From positions 434,001 through 498,000 of the forward strand of contig NZ_CP071383.1 of the NCBI RefSeq assembly GCF_017348915.1: a stretch of DNA of 64,000 nt. Reading direction: 5' to 3'. This stretch comes from Leclercia pneumoniae (GTDB lineage: Bacteria > Pseudomonadota > Gammaproteobacteria > Enterobacterales > Enterobacteriaceae). This document shows positions 10,854 through 20,240 of this stretch, piece after piece. Position 1 is the stretch's first letter. The number at the start of each line of letters is the position of its first letter. The translations under genes and the position numbers were made by a program. Under the pieces are notes generated by a model, which had not been told where the DNA came from, did no database searches, and saw only the letters and a program-made list of their open reading frames with translations.

Positions 10854-11810
10854 ATGTGGAAGCGCTTACTTCTCGTCACAGCAGTTTCGGCAGCCATGTC
10901 GTCTATGGCAATGGCCGCCCCTTTAACCGTAGGATTCTCGCAGGTCGGCTCTGAGTCCGGCTGGCGCGCCGCTGAGACCAGCGTCGCCAAAAGCGAGGCG
11001 GAGAAACGCGGCATTACGCTGAAGGTTGCCGACGGCCAGCAAAAGCAGGAAAACCAGATCAAAGCTGTGCGTTCGTTTATTGCGCAGGGCGTTGACGCCA
11101 TCTTCATCGCGCCGGTGGTGGCGACCGGCTGGGAACCGGTTTTGAAAGAGGCAAAAGACGCTGAAATTCCGGTCTTCTTGCTCGACCGATCAGTGGACGT
11201 CAAAGACAAATCTCTCTATATGACCACCGTCACCGCCAACAACGTTCTGGAAGGACAATTAATAGGCGAATGGCTGATCAAAGAGGTCAACGGCAAGCCC
11301 TGTAACGTAGTGGAGCTGCAGGGGACCGTGGGCGCCAGCGTCGCCATCGATCGTAAGAAGGGCTTCGCCGAGGCCATCGCCAAAGCGCCAAACATTAAAA
11401 TCATCCGCTCTCAGTCCGGCGACTTTACCCGCAGTAAAGGTAAAGAGGTCATGGAGAGCTTTATCAAAGCGGAAAACAACGGCAAGAACATCTGCATGGT
11501 TTACGCCCATAACGATGACATGGTGATCGGGGCTATTCAGGCCATCAAAGAGGCGGGTCTGAAGCCAGGTAAAGATATCCTCACCGGCTCCATCGACGGC
11601 GTACCGGATATCTATAAAGCGATGATCGACGGTGAAGCCAATGCCAGCGTCGAGCTGACGCCGAACATGGCGGGCCCGGCCTTCGACGCGCTGGAAAAAT
11701 TCAAGAAAGACGGCACCCTGCCAGAGAAAGTCACCATCACCAAGTCCACTCTCTATCTGCCTGATACTGCAAAAGAAGAGTTAGAGAAAAAGAAAAATAT
11801 GGGCTACTGA
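10854..11810 (+). CDS. ytfQ: Galactofuranose ABC importer, periplasmic binding protein YtfQ
   Basis: 318 residues, the same length as E. coli YtfQ and highly similar. A signal peptide ends near residue 21 (MAMA-APLTVG), followed by the periplasmic-binding-protein type I fold. The E. coli protein binds galactofuranose and delivers it to the YtfR/YtfT/YjfF importer. I chose the ATG at 10854 because it produces the clean signal peptide and has an AGGA-type site. Earlier in-frame starts run through promoter sequence. First gene of the ytfQ-ytfR-ytfT-yjfF operon. Confidence 0.95.
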   Translation: MWKRLLLVTAVSAAMSSMAMAAPLTVGFSQVGSESGWRAAETSVAKSEAEKRGITLKVADGQQKQENQIKAVRSFIAQGVDAIFIAPVVATGWEPVLKEAKDAEIPVFLLDRSVDVKDKSLYMTTVTANNVLEGQLIGEWLIKEVNGKPCNVVELQGTVGASVAIDRKKGFAEAIAKAPNIKIIRSQSGDFTRSKGKEVMESFIKAENNGKNICMVYAHNDDMVIGAIQAIKEAGLKPGKDILTGSIDGVPDIYKAMIDGEANASVELTPNMAGPAFDALEKFKKDGTLPEKVTITKSTLYLPDTAKEELEKKKNMGY

Positions 11811-11820
11811 GTCTTTACTT

Positions 11821-11846
11821 CCCTCTCCCCCGTTGGGGAGAGGGTG
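11821..11846. repeat. Palindromic repeat unit between ytfQ and ytfR
   Basis: CCCTCTCCCC-CGTT-GGGGAGAGGG, a 10-bp perfect stem, belongs to the short palindrome family seen at five other intergenic places in this window. Sitting between the binding-protein gene and the ATPase gene, it may stabilise the ytfQ part of the mRNA and so raise binding protein over ATPase. This is inferred by analogy with malE-malF. Confidence 0.75.
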
Positions 11847-11856
11847 AGAGAACACT

Positions 11857-13359
11857 ATGACAACTGACCAACATCAGGAAATCCTTCGCACTGAGGGGCT
11901 CTGTAAATACTTCCCCGGCGTCAAAGCGCTGGATGGTGTCGACTTTAGTCTGCGTCGCGGGGAGATCATGGCGCTGCTGGGTGAAAACGGCGCCGGCAAA
12001 TCGACCCTCATCAAGGCGCTGACCGGGGTCTATCATGCCGACCGGGGTACCATCTGGCTGGAAGGGAACGCCATCTCTCCGAAAAATACGGCCCATGCCC
12101 AGCAGCTGGGGATTGGCACGGTCTACCAGGAGGTGAATCTGCTGCCGAACATGTCGGTGGCTGATAATCTGTTTATTGGTCGGGAACCAAGACGCTTTGG
12201 CCTGCTACGCCGCAAAGAGATGGAGGCGCGCGCCACCCGGCTGATGGAATCTTATGGCTTCTCGCTCGACGTGCGCGAGCCGCTCAACCGCTTTTCCGTG
12301 GCGATGCAGCAAATCGTCGCCATCTGCCGTGCTATCGACCTCTCGGCGAAGGTACTGATCCTCGACGAGCCCACCGCCAGCCTCGATACCCAGGAGGTCG
12401 AAATGCTCTTCACCCTGATGCGCCAGCTGCGTGATCAGGGGGTAAGCCTGATTTTCGTCACCCACTTCCTCGATCAGGTATATGCGGTGAGCGACCGCAT
12501 TACCGTGCTGCGTAACGGAAGCTTTGTCGGTTGCCGCGAAACCCGCGAACTGCCGCAGATCGAGCTGGTGAAAATGATGCTGGGGCGCGAACTCGACACC
12601 CATGCGTTGCAACGCGCGGGCCGCACGCTGTTAAGCGATAAACCCGTGGCGGCATTTAAGGACTACGGTAAAAAAGGGACCATTGCGCCGTTCGATCTGG
12701 AGGTTCGTCCCGGTGAGATCGTCGGCCTGGCGGGGCTGTTAGGCTCCGGACGCACCGAAACCGCTGAAGTGATTTTTGGCATTAAGCCTGCCGATAGCGG
12801 TACGGCCCTGATCAAGGGCAAGCCGCAGACCTTGCGATCTCCCCATCACGCCTCCTGTCTGGGGATTGGCTTCTGCCCGGAAGATCGTAAAACCGACGGC
12901 ATTATTGCCGCTGCCTCGGTACGGGAAAATATCATACTGGCGCTGCAGGCCCAGCGCGGCTGGCTGCGCCCGATCCCACGTAAAGAGCAGAACGCCATTG
13001 CTGAGCGCTTTATCCGCCAGCTAGGGATCCGCACCCCCAGCGCCGAGCAGCCCATTGAATTCCTCTCCGGCGGTAATCAGCAAAAAGTGCTGCTCTCCCG
13101 CTGGCTTCTCACCAAACCGCAATTCCTGATCCTTGATGAGCCCACGCGTGGCATCGACGTGGGGGCGCATGCGGAGATCATTCGCCTGATCGAAACCCTG
13201 TGTGCCGACGGGCTGGCGCTGCTGGTCATCTCGTCCGAGCTGGAGGAGCTGGTGGGTTACGCCGATCGCGTCATCATTATGCGCGATCGCAAGCAGGTGG
13301 CAGAGATCCCGCTGGATGCGCTTTCCGTTCCGGCAATTATGAATGCCATCGCGGCATAA
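11857..13359 (+). CDS. ytfR: Galactofuranose ABC importer, ATP-binding protein YtfR
   Basis: 500 residues with two fused ABC ATPase domains, the arrangement of ribose/galactose-type importers. Domain 1 has Walker A GENGAGKST near residue 45 and Walker B ILDEPTASLD. Domain 2 has the degenerate Walker A GLLGSGRTE and the signature LSGGNQQK followed by LILDEPTRG. It powers uptake through YtfT/YjfF in the inner membrane. Length and sequence match E. coli YtfR. Confidence 0.95.
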   Translation: MTTDQHQEILRTEGLCKYFPGVKALDGVDFSLRRGEIMALLGENGAGKSTLIKALTGVYHADRGTIWLEGNAISPKNTAHAQQLGIGTVYQEVNLLPNMSVADNLFIGREPRRFGLLRRKEMEARATRLMESYGFSLDVREPLNRFSVAMQQIVAICRAIDLSAKVLILDEPTASLDTQEVEMLFTLMRQLRDQGVSLIFVTHFLDQVYAVSDRITVLRNGSFVGCRETRELPQIELVKMMLGRELDTHALQRAGRTLLSDKPVAAFKDYGKKGTIAPFDLEVRPGEIVGLAGLLGSGRTETAEVIFGIKPADSGTALIKGKPQTLRSPHHASCLGIGFCPEDRKTDGIIAAASVRENIILALQAQRGWLRPIPRKEQNAIAERFIRQLGIRTPSAEQPIEFLSGGNQQKVLLSRWLLTKPQFLILDEPTRGIDVGAHAEIIRLIETLCADGLALLVISSELEELVGYADRVIIMRDRKQVAEIPLDALSVPAIMNAIAA

Positions 13360-13369
13360 GGAGACCAGC

Positions 13370-14395
13370 GTGATGTCTCGTACAGTCCCCCAAACCGGGC
13401 AGCCCAAACGCCGTTTTTCCTGGCCCACCGGCATGCCGCAAATTATCGCGCTCCTGCTGGTATTGGTGGTCGATAGCCTTGTGGCGCCGCATTTCTTTCA
13501 GATTGTGTTGCAGGATGGCCGTCTGTTCGGCAGCCCGATTGATATTTTAAACCGCGCCGCGCCGGTGGCGCTGCTGGCCATCGGGATGACGCTGGTGATC
13601 GCCACCGGCGGCATTGACCTGTCGGTCGGGGCGGTGATGGCGATCGCGGGCGCGACCGCCGCCTCAATGACCGTGGCCGGGCATAGCCTGCCGGTGGTGC
13701 TGCTGGTGACGCTGGGCACCGGCGTGCTGGCAGGACTATGGAACGGTGTGCTGGTGGCGATCCTCAAAATCCAGCCCTTCGTGGCAACCTTAATCTTGAT
13801 GGTGGCTGGACGCGGAGTGGCGCAGTTGATCACCTCTGGGCAGATCGTCACCTTTAATGCGCCGAACCTGGCCTGGATCGGCAGCGGCTCGCTGCTCTTC
13901 TTCCCGACTCCGGTGATCATTGTGGTGGTCACGCTGATCGCCTTCTGGCTCTTCACCCGCAAAACGGCCCTCGGCATGTTTATCGAAGCGGTGGGGATTA
14001 ACATTCGCGCGGCAAAAAACGCCGGAGTCAGTACCCGCCTGATGGTGATGCTGACGTACGTGCTGAGCGGCGTCTGTGCAGCCATTGCCGGGGTGATTGT
14101 CGCGGCAGATATACGCGGTGCCGATGCGAATAACGCCGGCCTCTGGCTGGAGCTGGACGCCATTCTGGCGGTGGTCATTGGCGGCGGCTCGCTGATGGGC
14201 GGGCGCTTTAACCTGCTGCTGTCGGTAATTGGTGCACTGATTATTCAGGGGATGAACACCGGGATCCTGCTGTCGGGATTCCCGCCGGAGCTCAATCAGG
14301 TGGTGAAAGCGGTGGTCGTGCTCTGTGTGCTGATCGTCCAGTCACCGCGCTTTATCAGTATAATTAAGGGGATGCGTGGTCATGATAAAACGTAA
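13370..14395 (+). CDS. ytfT: Galactofuranose ABC importer permease YtfT
   Basis: Inner-membrane permease of the ribose-type (BPD_transp_2) family with multiple hydrophobic helices and the family motif ATGGIDLSVGA. The GTG at 13370 gives 341 residues, the E. coli length, with AGGAGA about 5 nt upstream. The adjacent ATG at 13373 is an equally spaced alternative. It forms the membrane channel with YjfF and overlaps its start by 14 bp. Confidence 0.92.
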   Translation: MMSRTVPQTGQPKRRFSWPTGMPQIIALLLVLVVDSLVAPHFFQIVLQDGRLFGSPIDILNRAAPVALLAIGMTLVIATGGIDLSVGAVMAIAGATAASMTVAGHSLPVVLLVTLGTGVLAGLWNGVLVAILKIQPFVATLILMVAGRGVAQLITSGQIVTFNAPNLAWIGSGSLLFFPTPVIIVVVTLIAFWLFTRKTALGMFIEAVGINIRAAKNAGVSTRLMVMLTYVLSGVCAAIAGVIVAADIRGADANNAGLWLELDAILAVVIGGGSLMGGRFNLLLSVIGALIIQGMNTGILLSGFPPELNQVVKAVVVLCVLIVQSPRFISIIKGMRGHDKT

Positions 14396-15383
14396 CTTAC
14401 CGCTAATGATCACCCTCGGCGTCTTTGTGCTGGGGTATCTCTACTGCCTGACGCAATTCCCCGGCTTTGCCTCTACGCGGGTCATTTGCAACATCCTGAC
14501 GGATAATGCGTTTCTTGGCATTATTGCGGTGGGGATGACCTTTGTGATCCTCTCCGGCGGGATTGATCTTTCGGTCGGCTCGGTGATCGCCTTCACCGGC
14601 GTTTTTCTCGCTAAGGCGATCGGCTTCTGGGGGATCTCACCGCTGCTGGCGTTCCCGCTGGTGCTGATCATGGGCTGTGCCTTCGGCGCTTTTATGGGGC
14701 TGCTGATCGACGCCCTGAAGATCCCGGCCTTTATCATCACCCTGGCGGGGATGTTCTTCCTGCGCGGCGTCAGTTATCTGGTCTCTGAAGAGTCGATTCC
14801 CATTAACCACCCGATCTATGACACCCTCTCCAGCCTGGCGTGGAAAATCCCCGGCGGCGGACGGCTCAGCATTCTGGGCCTGGTGATGCTGGGGGTGGTG
14901 GTGATCGGGATCTTCCTCGCGCACCGGACCCGCTTTGGTAACGAAGTTTATGCCATTGGCGGTAGCGCGACCTCAGCCAACCTGATGGGGATCTCCACCC
15001 GTAGCACCACCATTCGTATCTATATGCTCTCTACCGGGCTGGCGACGCTGGCGGGGATCGTCTTCTCCATTTATACCCAGGCGGGCTACGCGCTGGCGGG
15101 GGTTGGGGTGGAACTGGACGCCATTGCCTCTGTCGTTATCGGCGGTACGCTGTTGAGCGGCGGTGTCGGGACGGTACTGGGGACGTTGTTTGGTGTGGCA
15201 ATCCAGGGGCTGATCCAGACCTATATCAACTTCGACGGCACCCTGAGTTCGTGGTGGACCAAGATTGCGATTGGCATTCTGCTGTTTGTCTTTATCGCTC
15301 TGCAGCGTGGCCTGACCGTACTCTGGGAGAACCGCCAGAGCTCACCGGTCACCCGGGTGGGCACCCCAGGAGCCAGGCAGTAA
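14382..15383 (+). CDS. yjfF: Galactofuranose ABC importer permease YjfF
   Basis: Second permease of the importer, 333 residues, matching E. coli YjfF (MIKRNLPLMIT...). It carries the same LSGGIDLSVGS motif and membrane-helix pattern as YtfT. The start at 14382 lies inside the end of ytfT, with AAGGGG at 14367-14372. Only the last few residues (TRVGTPGARQ) differ notably from E. coli. Last gene of the operon. Confidence 0.94.
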   Translation: MIKRNLPLMITLGVFVLGYLYCLTQFPGFASTRVICNILTDNAFLGIIAVGMTFVILSGGIDLSVGSVIAFTGVFLAKAIGFWGISPLLAFPLVLIMGCAFGAFMGLLIDALKIPAFIITLAGMFFLRGVSYLVSEESIPINHPIYDTLSSLAWKIPGGGRLSILGLVMLGVVVIGIFLAHRTRFGNEVYAIGGSATSANLMGISTRSTTIRIYMLSTGLATLAGIVFSIYTQAGYALAGVGVELDAIASVVIGGTLLSGGVGTVLGTLFGVAIQGLIQTYINFDGTLSSWWTKIAIGILLFVFIALQRGLTVLWENRQSSPVTRVGTPGARQ

Positions 15384-15406
15384 CCTGCTGAATTTGCGCA
15401 AAAGTA

Positions 15407-15433
15407 TAAACTTTTTCCGGTAGCGGCCGATAA
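15407..15433 (+). promoter_or_regulatory. Sigma-28 (FliA) promoter for the chemoreceptor at 15478-17046
   Basis: TAAACTTT (15407-15414), exactly 11 bp, then a perfect GCCGATAA (15426-15433). Only one base differs from the TAAAGTTT-N11-GCCGATAA consensus. The box ends 44 bp before the ATG. Confidence 0.92.
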
Positions 15434-15477
15434 CCTTTCTTTCTGTCCAGATATATCTCGCTACCGGAAATAACATC

Positions 15478-17046
15478 ATGCTTAAAACGCTATCGATTCG
15501 TACCGGCTTGCTTTCGTTACTGGCCGTTATGACCCTTCTGCTGCTGCTTGTCAGCGGTATTGGCATTTATGCCCTCACACAGAGTTCCTCCTCTTTGCAG
15601 CGCATCAACCACCTACAGGGTGAACAGCTAGTCCAGCTGAACGCGGGCTACACCCTGATCCTGCGCGCGCGCAACGAAGCGGGTCAGGCGGTTCGCATGA
15701 TGGAGGTGGGGTTACTGGATGATGCCGCCAAATCGGTGAAAAACATCAACGCTGAATTCGCCCAGGCACAGAAAACATTAAAAGCCGTGATCGACGGTGG
15801 CGTGACCGATCCGCAGGGTGACGCGCTATTAAAGCGCGTTGCAGTGAGCTTTGCTGCCTATAAAGAGAAGGGGATCGCCCCGATGCAGGCTGCGCTGAAT
15901 GAGCAGAGCGCCGATGCTTACTACGATCTGCTGGAAAACAGTCTGGTACCGGTGGCGCGTCAGTTTAATAACGACATGCAGGCTTTTCAGGCCTGGAGCG
16001 AAACCCGCGGCAAAGCTGAAGTGGCGGCGGTGCAGGCCAGTAAAAATCGGGTGATGATCCTCATCATCGTAGCCGCGCTGCTGACTGCGGGTATTATCGT
16101 GCTGGCCTGGCTGGCATTGCGCCATATGCTGCTGAAACCCCTCTCAAGCTCGATTGCCCAGTTAGAGCATGTGGCGGCAGGCGATCTGACCCACGCCCTG
16201 AATGCCCCGGCCAGCCAGGAGATTAACCGCCTGAATGCTGCCATCGAAATAATGCGTCAGTCCCTGATGGAGTCGGTGCTGCGGGTGCGCGATGCCAGTG
16301 CGCAGATTGATACCGGCAGCCGCGAACTGACTGCGGGCAACAACCACCTGGCCCAGCGGACCGAATCGACCGCGACCTCGCTCGAGCAGACGGCGGCCAG
16401 TATGGAAGAGATCACCGCTACGGTGCGGCAAAACGCCGATAATGCCGATCAGGCCCACCAGCTGGCGCAGACCGTCTCCGATACCGCTGACCGCGGTAGC
16501 GAGATGGTCTGTTATGTAATAGAGAAGATGCGCGATATCGCCGGCAGTTCTGACCGTATTGCCGATATTCTTAGCGTTATTGACGGTATCGCATTCCAGA
16601 CCAATATCCTGGCGCTGAACGCCTCGGTGGAAGCGGCTCGTGCGGGTGAGCAGGGCCGGGGCTTTGCGGTCGTGGCGGGGGAAGTACGCAATCTGGCGAG
16701 CCGTAGCGCCGATGCCGCCAAAGAGATCCGCTTGCTTATTAGTGATTCTCAGTCACACGTGAACGAGGGCAGCGAGCTGGCGCAGCAGGCGGGCGAGACC
16801 ATGGATGAGATTGCCAACGAAGTGATGCGAATGACAAAGCTGATGCGCGAAATCGCCAGTGCTTCGCAGGAGCAGAGCCGGGGCATTGAGCAGGTCAATA
16901 TTGCCGTTAGCCAGATGGATGAAACCGCACAACAAAATGCGGCGCTGGTGCAGCAATCCTCTGCGGCGACGCGCTCGCTGGAAGAGCAGTCCCGCGAACT
17001 TATCGAAGCGATGTCATCCTTTAAACTGTCGATGCAGCAGGCATAG
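15478..17046 (+). CDS. Methyl-accepting chemotaxis protein (Tar/Tsr-like)
   Basis: 522 residues. TM1 is near 11-31, a four-helix-bundle TarH-type periplasmic domain spans 32-190, and TM2 is near 192-214. A HAMP domain follows, then a signalling coiled coil with tip motif [18 protein letters not shown]. It ends SFKLSMQQA without a NWETF-like pentapeptide. The ligand is unknown. Lying right after the galactofuranose importer, it could in principle sense a binding-protein-linked sugar, but nothing in the sequence proves that. Absent between yjfF and fbp in E. coli K-12. Confidence 0.94.
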   Translation: MLKTLSIRTGLLSLLAVMTLLLLLVSGIGIYALTQSSSSLQRINHLQGEQLVQLNAGYTLILRARNEAGQAVRMMEVGLLDDAAKSVKNINAEFAQAQKTLKAVIDGGVTDPQGDALLKRVAVSFAAYKEKGIAPMQAALNEQSADAYYDLLENSLVPVARQFNNDMQAFQAWSETRGKAEVAAVQASKNRVMILIIVAALLTAGIIVLAWLALRHMLLKPLSSSIAQLEHVAAGDLTHALNAPASQEINRLNAAIEIMRQSLMESVLRVRDASAQIDTGSRELTAGNNHLAQRTESTATSLEQTAASMEEITATVRQNADNADQAHQLAQTVSDTADRGSEMVCYVIEKMRDIAGSSDRIADILSVIDGIAFQTNILALNASVEAARAGEQGRGFAVVAGEVRNLASRSADAAKEIRLLISDSQSHVNEGSELAQQAGETMDEIANEVMRMTKLMREIASASQEQSRGIEQVNIAVSQMDETAQQNAALVQQSSAATRSLEEQSRELIEAMSSFKLSMQQA

Positions 17047-17374
17047 TACGCAGGCGTTCCGCCGCGACAGGCGGCGGAACGCCCTCTACAGTTGCCACTT
17101 CCCCCGCCAGATTCTGATGAATCAGGCTCAGCAATTTCTCCAGTTCGTTGGTCAGGCGCAGCGCTTCCGCGGTCGGTTCCAGAAACAGCCCTTTGCGCGT
17201 GAACAGCGGCTCGCTAAACAGCAAGCCAAACCGTTTTAATGCCAGGCTTACCGCAGGGCGGGACATTTTTAACCGTAATGAGGCCTTCGCCATGCTGCCG
17301 CAGCGAACCACTTCGATAAAAACAGGAATTAAATTCAGATCGATACCCGTCGATGAGCGTGAGAGATTTTTCAT
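17021..17374 (-). CDS. LysR-type regulator, DNA-binding domain only (truncated remnant)
   Basis: 117 residues. Residues 12-70 form a LysR-type winged helix-turn-helix (DLNLIPVFIEVVRCGSMAKA, then SRPAVSLALKRF). The normal family length is about 300 residues and the effector-binding domain is missing. The frame runs instead through a perfect 13-bp hairpin and ends 26 bp inside the 3' end of the convergent chemoreceptor gene. This looks like the surviving 5' end of a regulator gene cut when the chemoreceptor block arrived. A small HTH-only protein could still bind DNA and act as a dominant regulator. Confidence 0.65.
   Translation of the reverse strand: MKNLSRSSTGIDLNLIPVFIEVVRCGSMAKASLRLKMSRPAVSLALKRFGLLFSEPLFTRKGLFLEPTAEALRLTNELEKLLSLIHQNLAGEVATVEGVPPPVAAERLRTMPAASTV
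17053..17083. terminator. Strong hairpin at the convergent ends of the chemoreceptor and the LysR remnant
   Basis: A perfect 13-bp GC-rich stem (17053-17065 with 17071-17083) with loop GACAG. There is no T-run, so it is either a 3' mRNA stabiliser or a weak bidirectional terminator. It starts just after the chemoreceptor stop. Confidence 0.5.
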
Positions 17375-17592
17375 TAGCAGCCGGTTCCAACAAAGCGTAT
17401 TTACCGGGGCAATAATGCGGGGAAGTTACCCGTAATAATAGCGAGATTTTTATATGTATTTATACTCGTTAAAATATAAATCAGCGTGAAGAATTCACTC
17501 AACGCAAAGCGCGTTGTGTTTCTTTTTGCAGGGTAATCAAAGAAGTATCTGTTTAATGCGTGCGAAAGAAATCGCGCGGGGTGCTGACAAAT

Positions 17593-17616
17593 AAAGGGGC
17601 TGTCGCCCCTTTTAAC
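17593..17616 (-). terminator. Intrinsic terminator of fbp
   Basis: AAAGGGGC-TGTC-GCCCCTTT forms an 8-bp perfect stem. Read on the minus strand it is followed by TATTTG, 10 bp after the fbp stop. Confidence 0.75.
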
Positions 17617-17624
17617 ATTCTGCG

Positions 17625-18623
17625 TTACGCATCCGGGAATTCCCGAATAAAGCGTTCAACATCGTCAACCATATGGTCATTACCGACGAAGAACGAGCGA
17701 CGCTGGTGCAGGCTCTCGGGCTGAATGTCCAGAATTCGCTCTTTGCCATCGCTGGCCTTACCGCCCGCCTGCTCTGCAAGGAAGGCCATCGGGTTGCACT
17801 CATACAGCAGACGCAGTTTCCCTTCCGGATGGCTGGCGGTGCTTGGGTAGAGGTAAATCCCGCCCTTCAGCAGGTTGCGGTGGAAATCCGCCACCAGAGA
17901 ACCGATATAGCGCGAGGTATAAGGACGCTGCGTCGCTTTATCCTCTTCCTGGCAGAACTTAATGTACTTCTTCACGCCGTTCGGGAATTTAATGTAGTTC
18001 CCTTCGTTGATAGAGTAGGTGCTACCTTTCTGCGGGAAGCGCATACGCTCCTGGCAGAGACAGAATACGCCCAAAGACGGGTCGTAGGTAAAGGCGTGCA
18101 CACCGCAGCCGGTGGTGTAGACCAGCATGGTGGAGGAGCCGTAAACCACATAGCCTGCGGCCACTTGGCGATTGCCCGGCTGCAGGAAATCCTCTTCGGT
18201 GACCGGAGTGCCTACCGGGGTCACGCGACGATAAATAGAGAAGATCGTCCCGACGGAGACGTTAACGTCGATGTTGGAGGAACCATCCAGCGGATCCATC
18301 AGCACGACATATTTTGCGTGTTCACACCCTTCGAAGACCACGATCTCGTCTTCTTCTTCAGAGGCGATACCCGCCACGATGTCGCGCGCGCGCAGTGCAG
18401 CTTTCAGTTTTTCGTTCGCGAACAGATCAAGTTTCTGTTGAACCTCGCCCTGAACGTTTTCAGCACCGCTGGCACCCAGGATATCGACCAGACCGGCCTT
18501 GTTGATATCGCGATGGATGATCTTGGCGCCCAGCTTTATTGCCGACAACAAAGCAGTGAGCTCACCAGTAGCATGAGAGAACTCGTGCTGCTTTTCGACA
18601 ATAAATTCACCTAACGTTTTCAT
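17625..18623 (-). CDS. fbp: Fructose-1,6-bisphosphatase class I
   Basis: 332 residues, the same length as E. coli Fbp. It dephosphorylates fructose-1,6-bisphosphate in gluconeogenesis and is AMP-inhibited in the family. The metal and substrate motif DPLDGSSN is at residues 110-117, preceded by the acidic metal-binding segment EEEDE (89-93). Divergent from mpl with a 199-bp shared promoter region. Confidence 0.97.
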   Translation of the reverse strand: MKTLGEFIVEKQHEFSHATGELTALLSAIKLGAKIIHRDINKAGLVDILGASGAENVQGEVQQKLDLFANEKLKAALRARDIVAGIASEEEDEIVVFEGCEHAKYVVLMDPLDGSSNIDVNVSVGTIFSIYRRVTPVGTPVTEEDFLQPGNRQVAAGYVVYGSSTMLVYTTGCGVHAFTYDPSLGVFCLCQERMRFPQKGSTYSINEGNYIKFPNGVKKYIKFCQEEDKATQRPYTSRYIGSLVADFHRNLLKGGIYLYPSTASHPEGKLRLLYECNPMAFLAEQAGGKASDGKERILDIQPESLHQRRSFFVGNDHMVDDVERFIREFPDA

Positions 18624-18822
18624 AACACTTTCCCTGCATCATATGTTGAGTAAAGCGATCGGATGATGATAAAGCGGTAAAACTCCAACAATCTTAACAA
18701 ATATTCAAATAGTAGCGCAGAGGTGAATCGCGCCAGCAAATTACAGATTTACCTGAAATGCGTTTCTCACCTGTTAGACATATGAGTAAAATGTGCGCCA
18801 CATTGAAGAAGGATAGTGACGT

Positions 18823-20193
18823 ATGCGCATTCATATATTGGGGATTTGTGGCACTTTCATGGGCGGACTGGCCATGCTGGCGCGCTCGCTTGGCCATGAA
18901 GTGACGGGTTCGGACGCCAATGTGTATCCGCCGATGAGCACGCTTCTGGAGAACCAGGGCATTGATCTCATTCAGGGCTATGATGCCAGCCAGCTCGATC
19001 CGCAGCCGGATCTGGTGATCATTGGTAATGCCATGACGCGCGGTAACCCCTGCGTTGAAGCCGTGCTGGAACGCAACATTCCTTACATGTCAGGGCCGCA
19101 ATGGCTGCACGACTTCGTGCTGCGCGATCGCTGGGTAGTGGCCGTTGCCGGTACACATGGCAAAACCACCACCGCCGGGATGGCTACCTGGATTCTGGAA
19201 GCCTGCGGCTACAAGCCGGGCTTTGTGATCGGCGGTGTGCCGGGTAATTTCGACGTTTCTGCCCGCCTGGGCGAGAGCCCATTCTTTGTGATCGAAGCGG
19301 ATGAATATGACTGCGCGTTCTTTGATAAGCGCTCCAAGTTTGTTCACTACTGCCCGCGTACCCTGATCCTCAATAACCTTGAGTTTGATCACGCGGATAT
19401 TTTCGACGACCTGAAAGCGATACAGAAGCAGTTCCACCATCTGGTGCGCATCGTGCCTGGCCAGGGACGTATCATCTCGCCGGAGAGCGATATCAACCTG
19501 AAGCAGACGCTGGCGATGGGCTGCTGGAGCGAGCAAGAGCTGGTTGGCGAGCAGGGCAAATGGCAGGCGAAAAAGCTGACCACCGACGCCTCGGAGTGGG
19601 AAGTGCTGCTCGACGGTGAAAAAGTGGGCGCAGTGAAGTGGGGCCTGGTTGGCGAACACAACATGCACAATGGCCTGATGGCGATTGCCGCCGCCCGCCA
19701 CGTGGGTGTGCTGCCTGCGGATGCGGCGAACGCGCTGGGTTCCTTCGTGAATGCCCGTCGTCGCCTTGAATTGCGCGGCGAAGCCAATGGCGTGACGGTC
19801 TATGACGATTTCGCGCATCACCCAACCGCGATCCTGGCGACGCTGGCAGCCCTGCGCGGCAAGGTTGGCGGTACCGCGCGTATTCTGGCGGTGCTGGAGC
19901 CTCGCTCTAACACCATGAAAATGGGGATCTGCAAAGACGATCTCGCGCCGTCGTTAGGCCGCGCCGATGAGGTGTTCCTGTTGCAGCCGCAGCATATTCC
20001 GTGGCAGGTCGCGGAAGTGGCCGAGGCCTGCATTCAGCCGGCGCACTGGAGCGCGGATGTGGATACCCTGGCAGAGATGGTGGTGAAAACCGCGCAGCCG
20101 GGCGATCACATTCTGGTGATGAGCAACGGCGGGTTCGGCGGGATCCATCAGAAGCTGCTGGACGGGCTGGCGAAGAAGGCGTCCGCAGAGTAA
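18823..20193 (+). CDS. mpl: UDP-N-acetylmuramate:L-alanyl-gamma-D-glutamyl-meso-diaminopimelate ligase
   Basis: 456 residues. Mpl recycles the murein tripeptide by joining it to UDP-MurNAc. It belongs to the Mur ligase family: an N-terminal Rossmann UDP-binding domain, the ATP P-loop AGTHGKTTT at 109-117, and a C-terminal Mur_ligase_C domain with DDFAHHPTAI. The start follows a GAAGGA site. A clear terminator follows the stop. Confidence 0.96.
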   Translation: MRIHILGICGTFMGGLAMLARSLGHEVTGSDANVYPPMSTLLENQGIDLIQGYDASQLDPQPDLVIIGNAMTRGNPCVEAVLERNIPYMSGPQWLHDFVLRDRWVVAVAGTHGKTTTAGMATWILEACGYKPGFVIGGVPGNFDVSARLGESPFFVIEADEYDCAFFDKRSKFVHYCPRTLILNNLEFDHADIFDDLKAIQKQFHHLVRIVPGQGRIISPESDINLKQTLAMGCWSEQELVGEQGKWQAKKLTTDASEWEVLLDGEKVGAVKWGLVGEHNMHNGLMAIAAARHVGVLPADAANALGSFVNARRRLELRGEANGVTVYDDFAHHPTAILATLAALRGKVGGTARILAVLEPRSNTMKMGICKDDLAPSLGRADEVFLLQPQHIPWQVAEVAEACIQPAHWSADVDTLAEMVVKTAQPGDHILVMSNGGFGGIHQKLLDGLAKKASAE

Positions 20194-20205
20194 GTCACGG
20201 TAAAA

Positions 20206-20230
20206 ATGACCCTGCCTCAGGCAGGGTCAT
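20206..20230. terminator. Terminator between mpl and the small glycine-rich gene
   Basis: A perfect 11-bp stem ATGACCCTGCC-TCA-GGCAGGGTCAT lies between two convergent genes and probably serves both. The T-run is weak. Confidence 0.65.
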
Positions 20231-20240
20231 CATAAATGAC

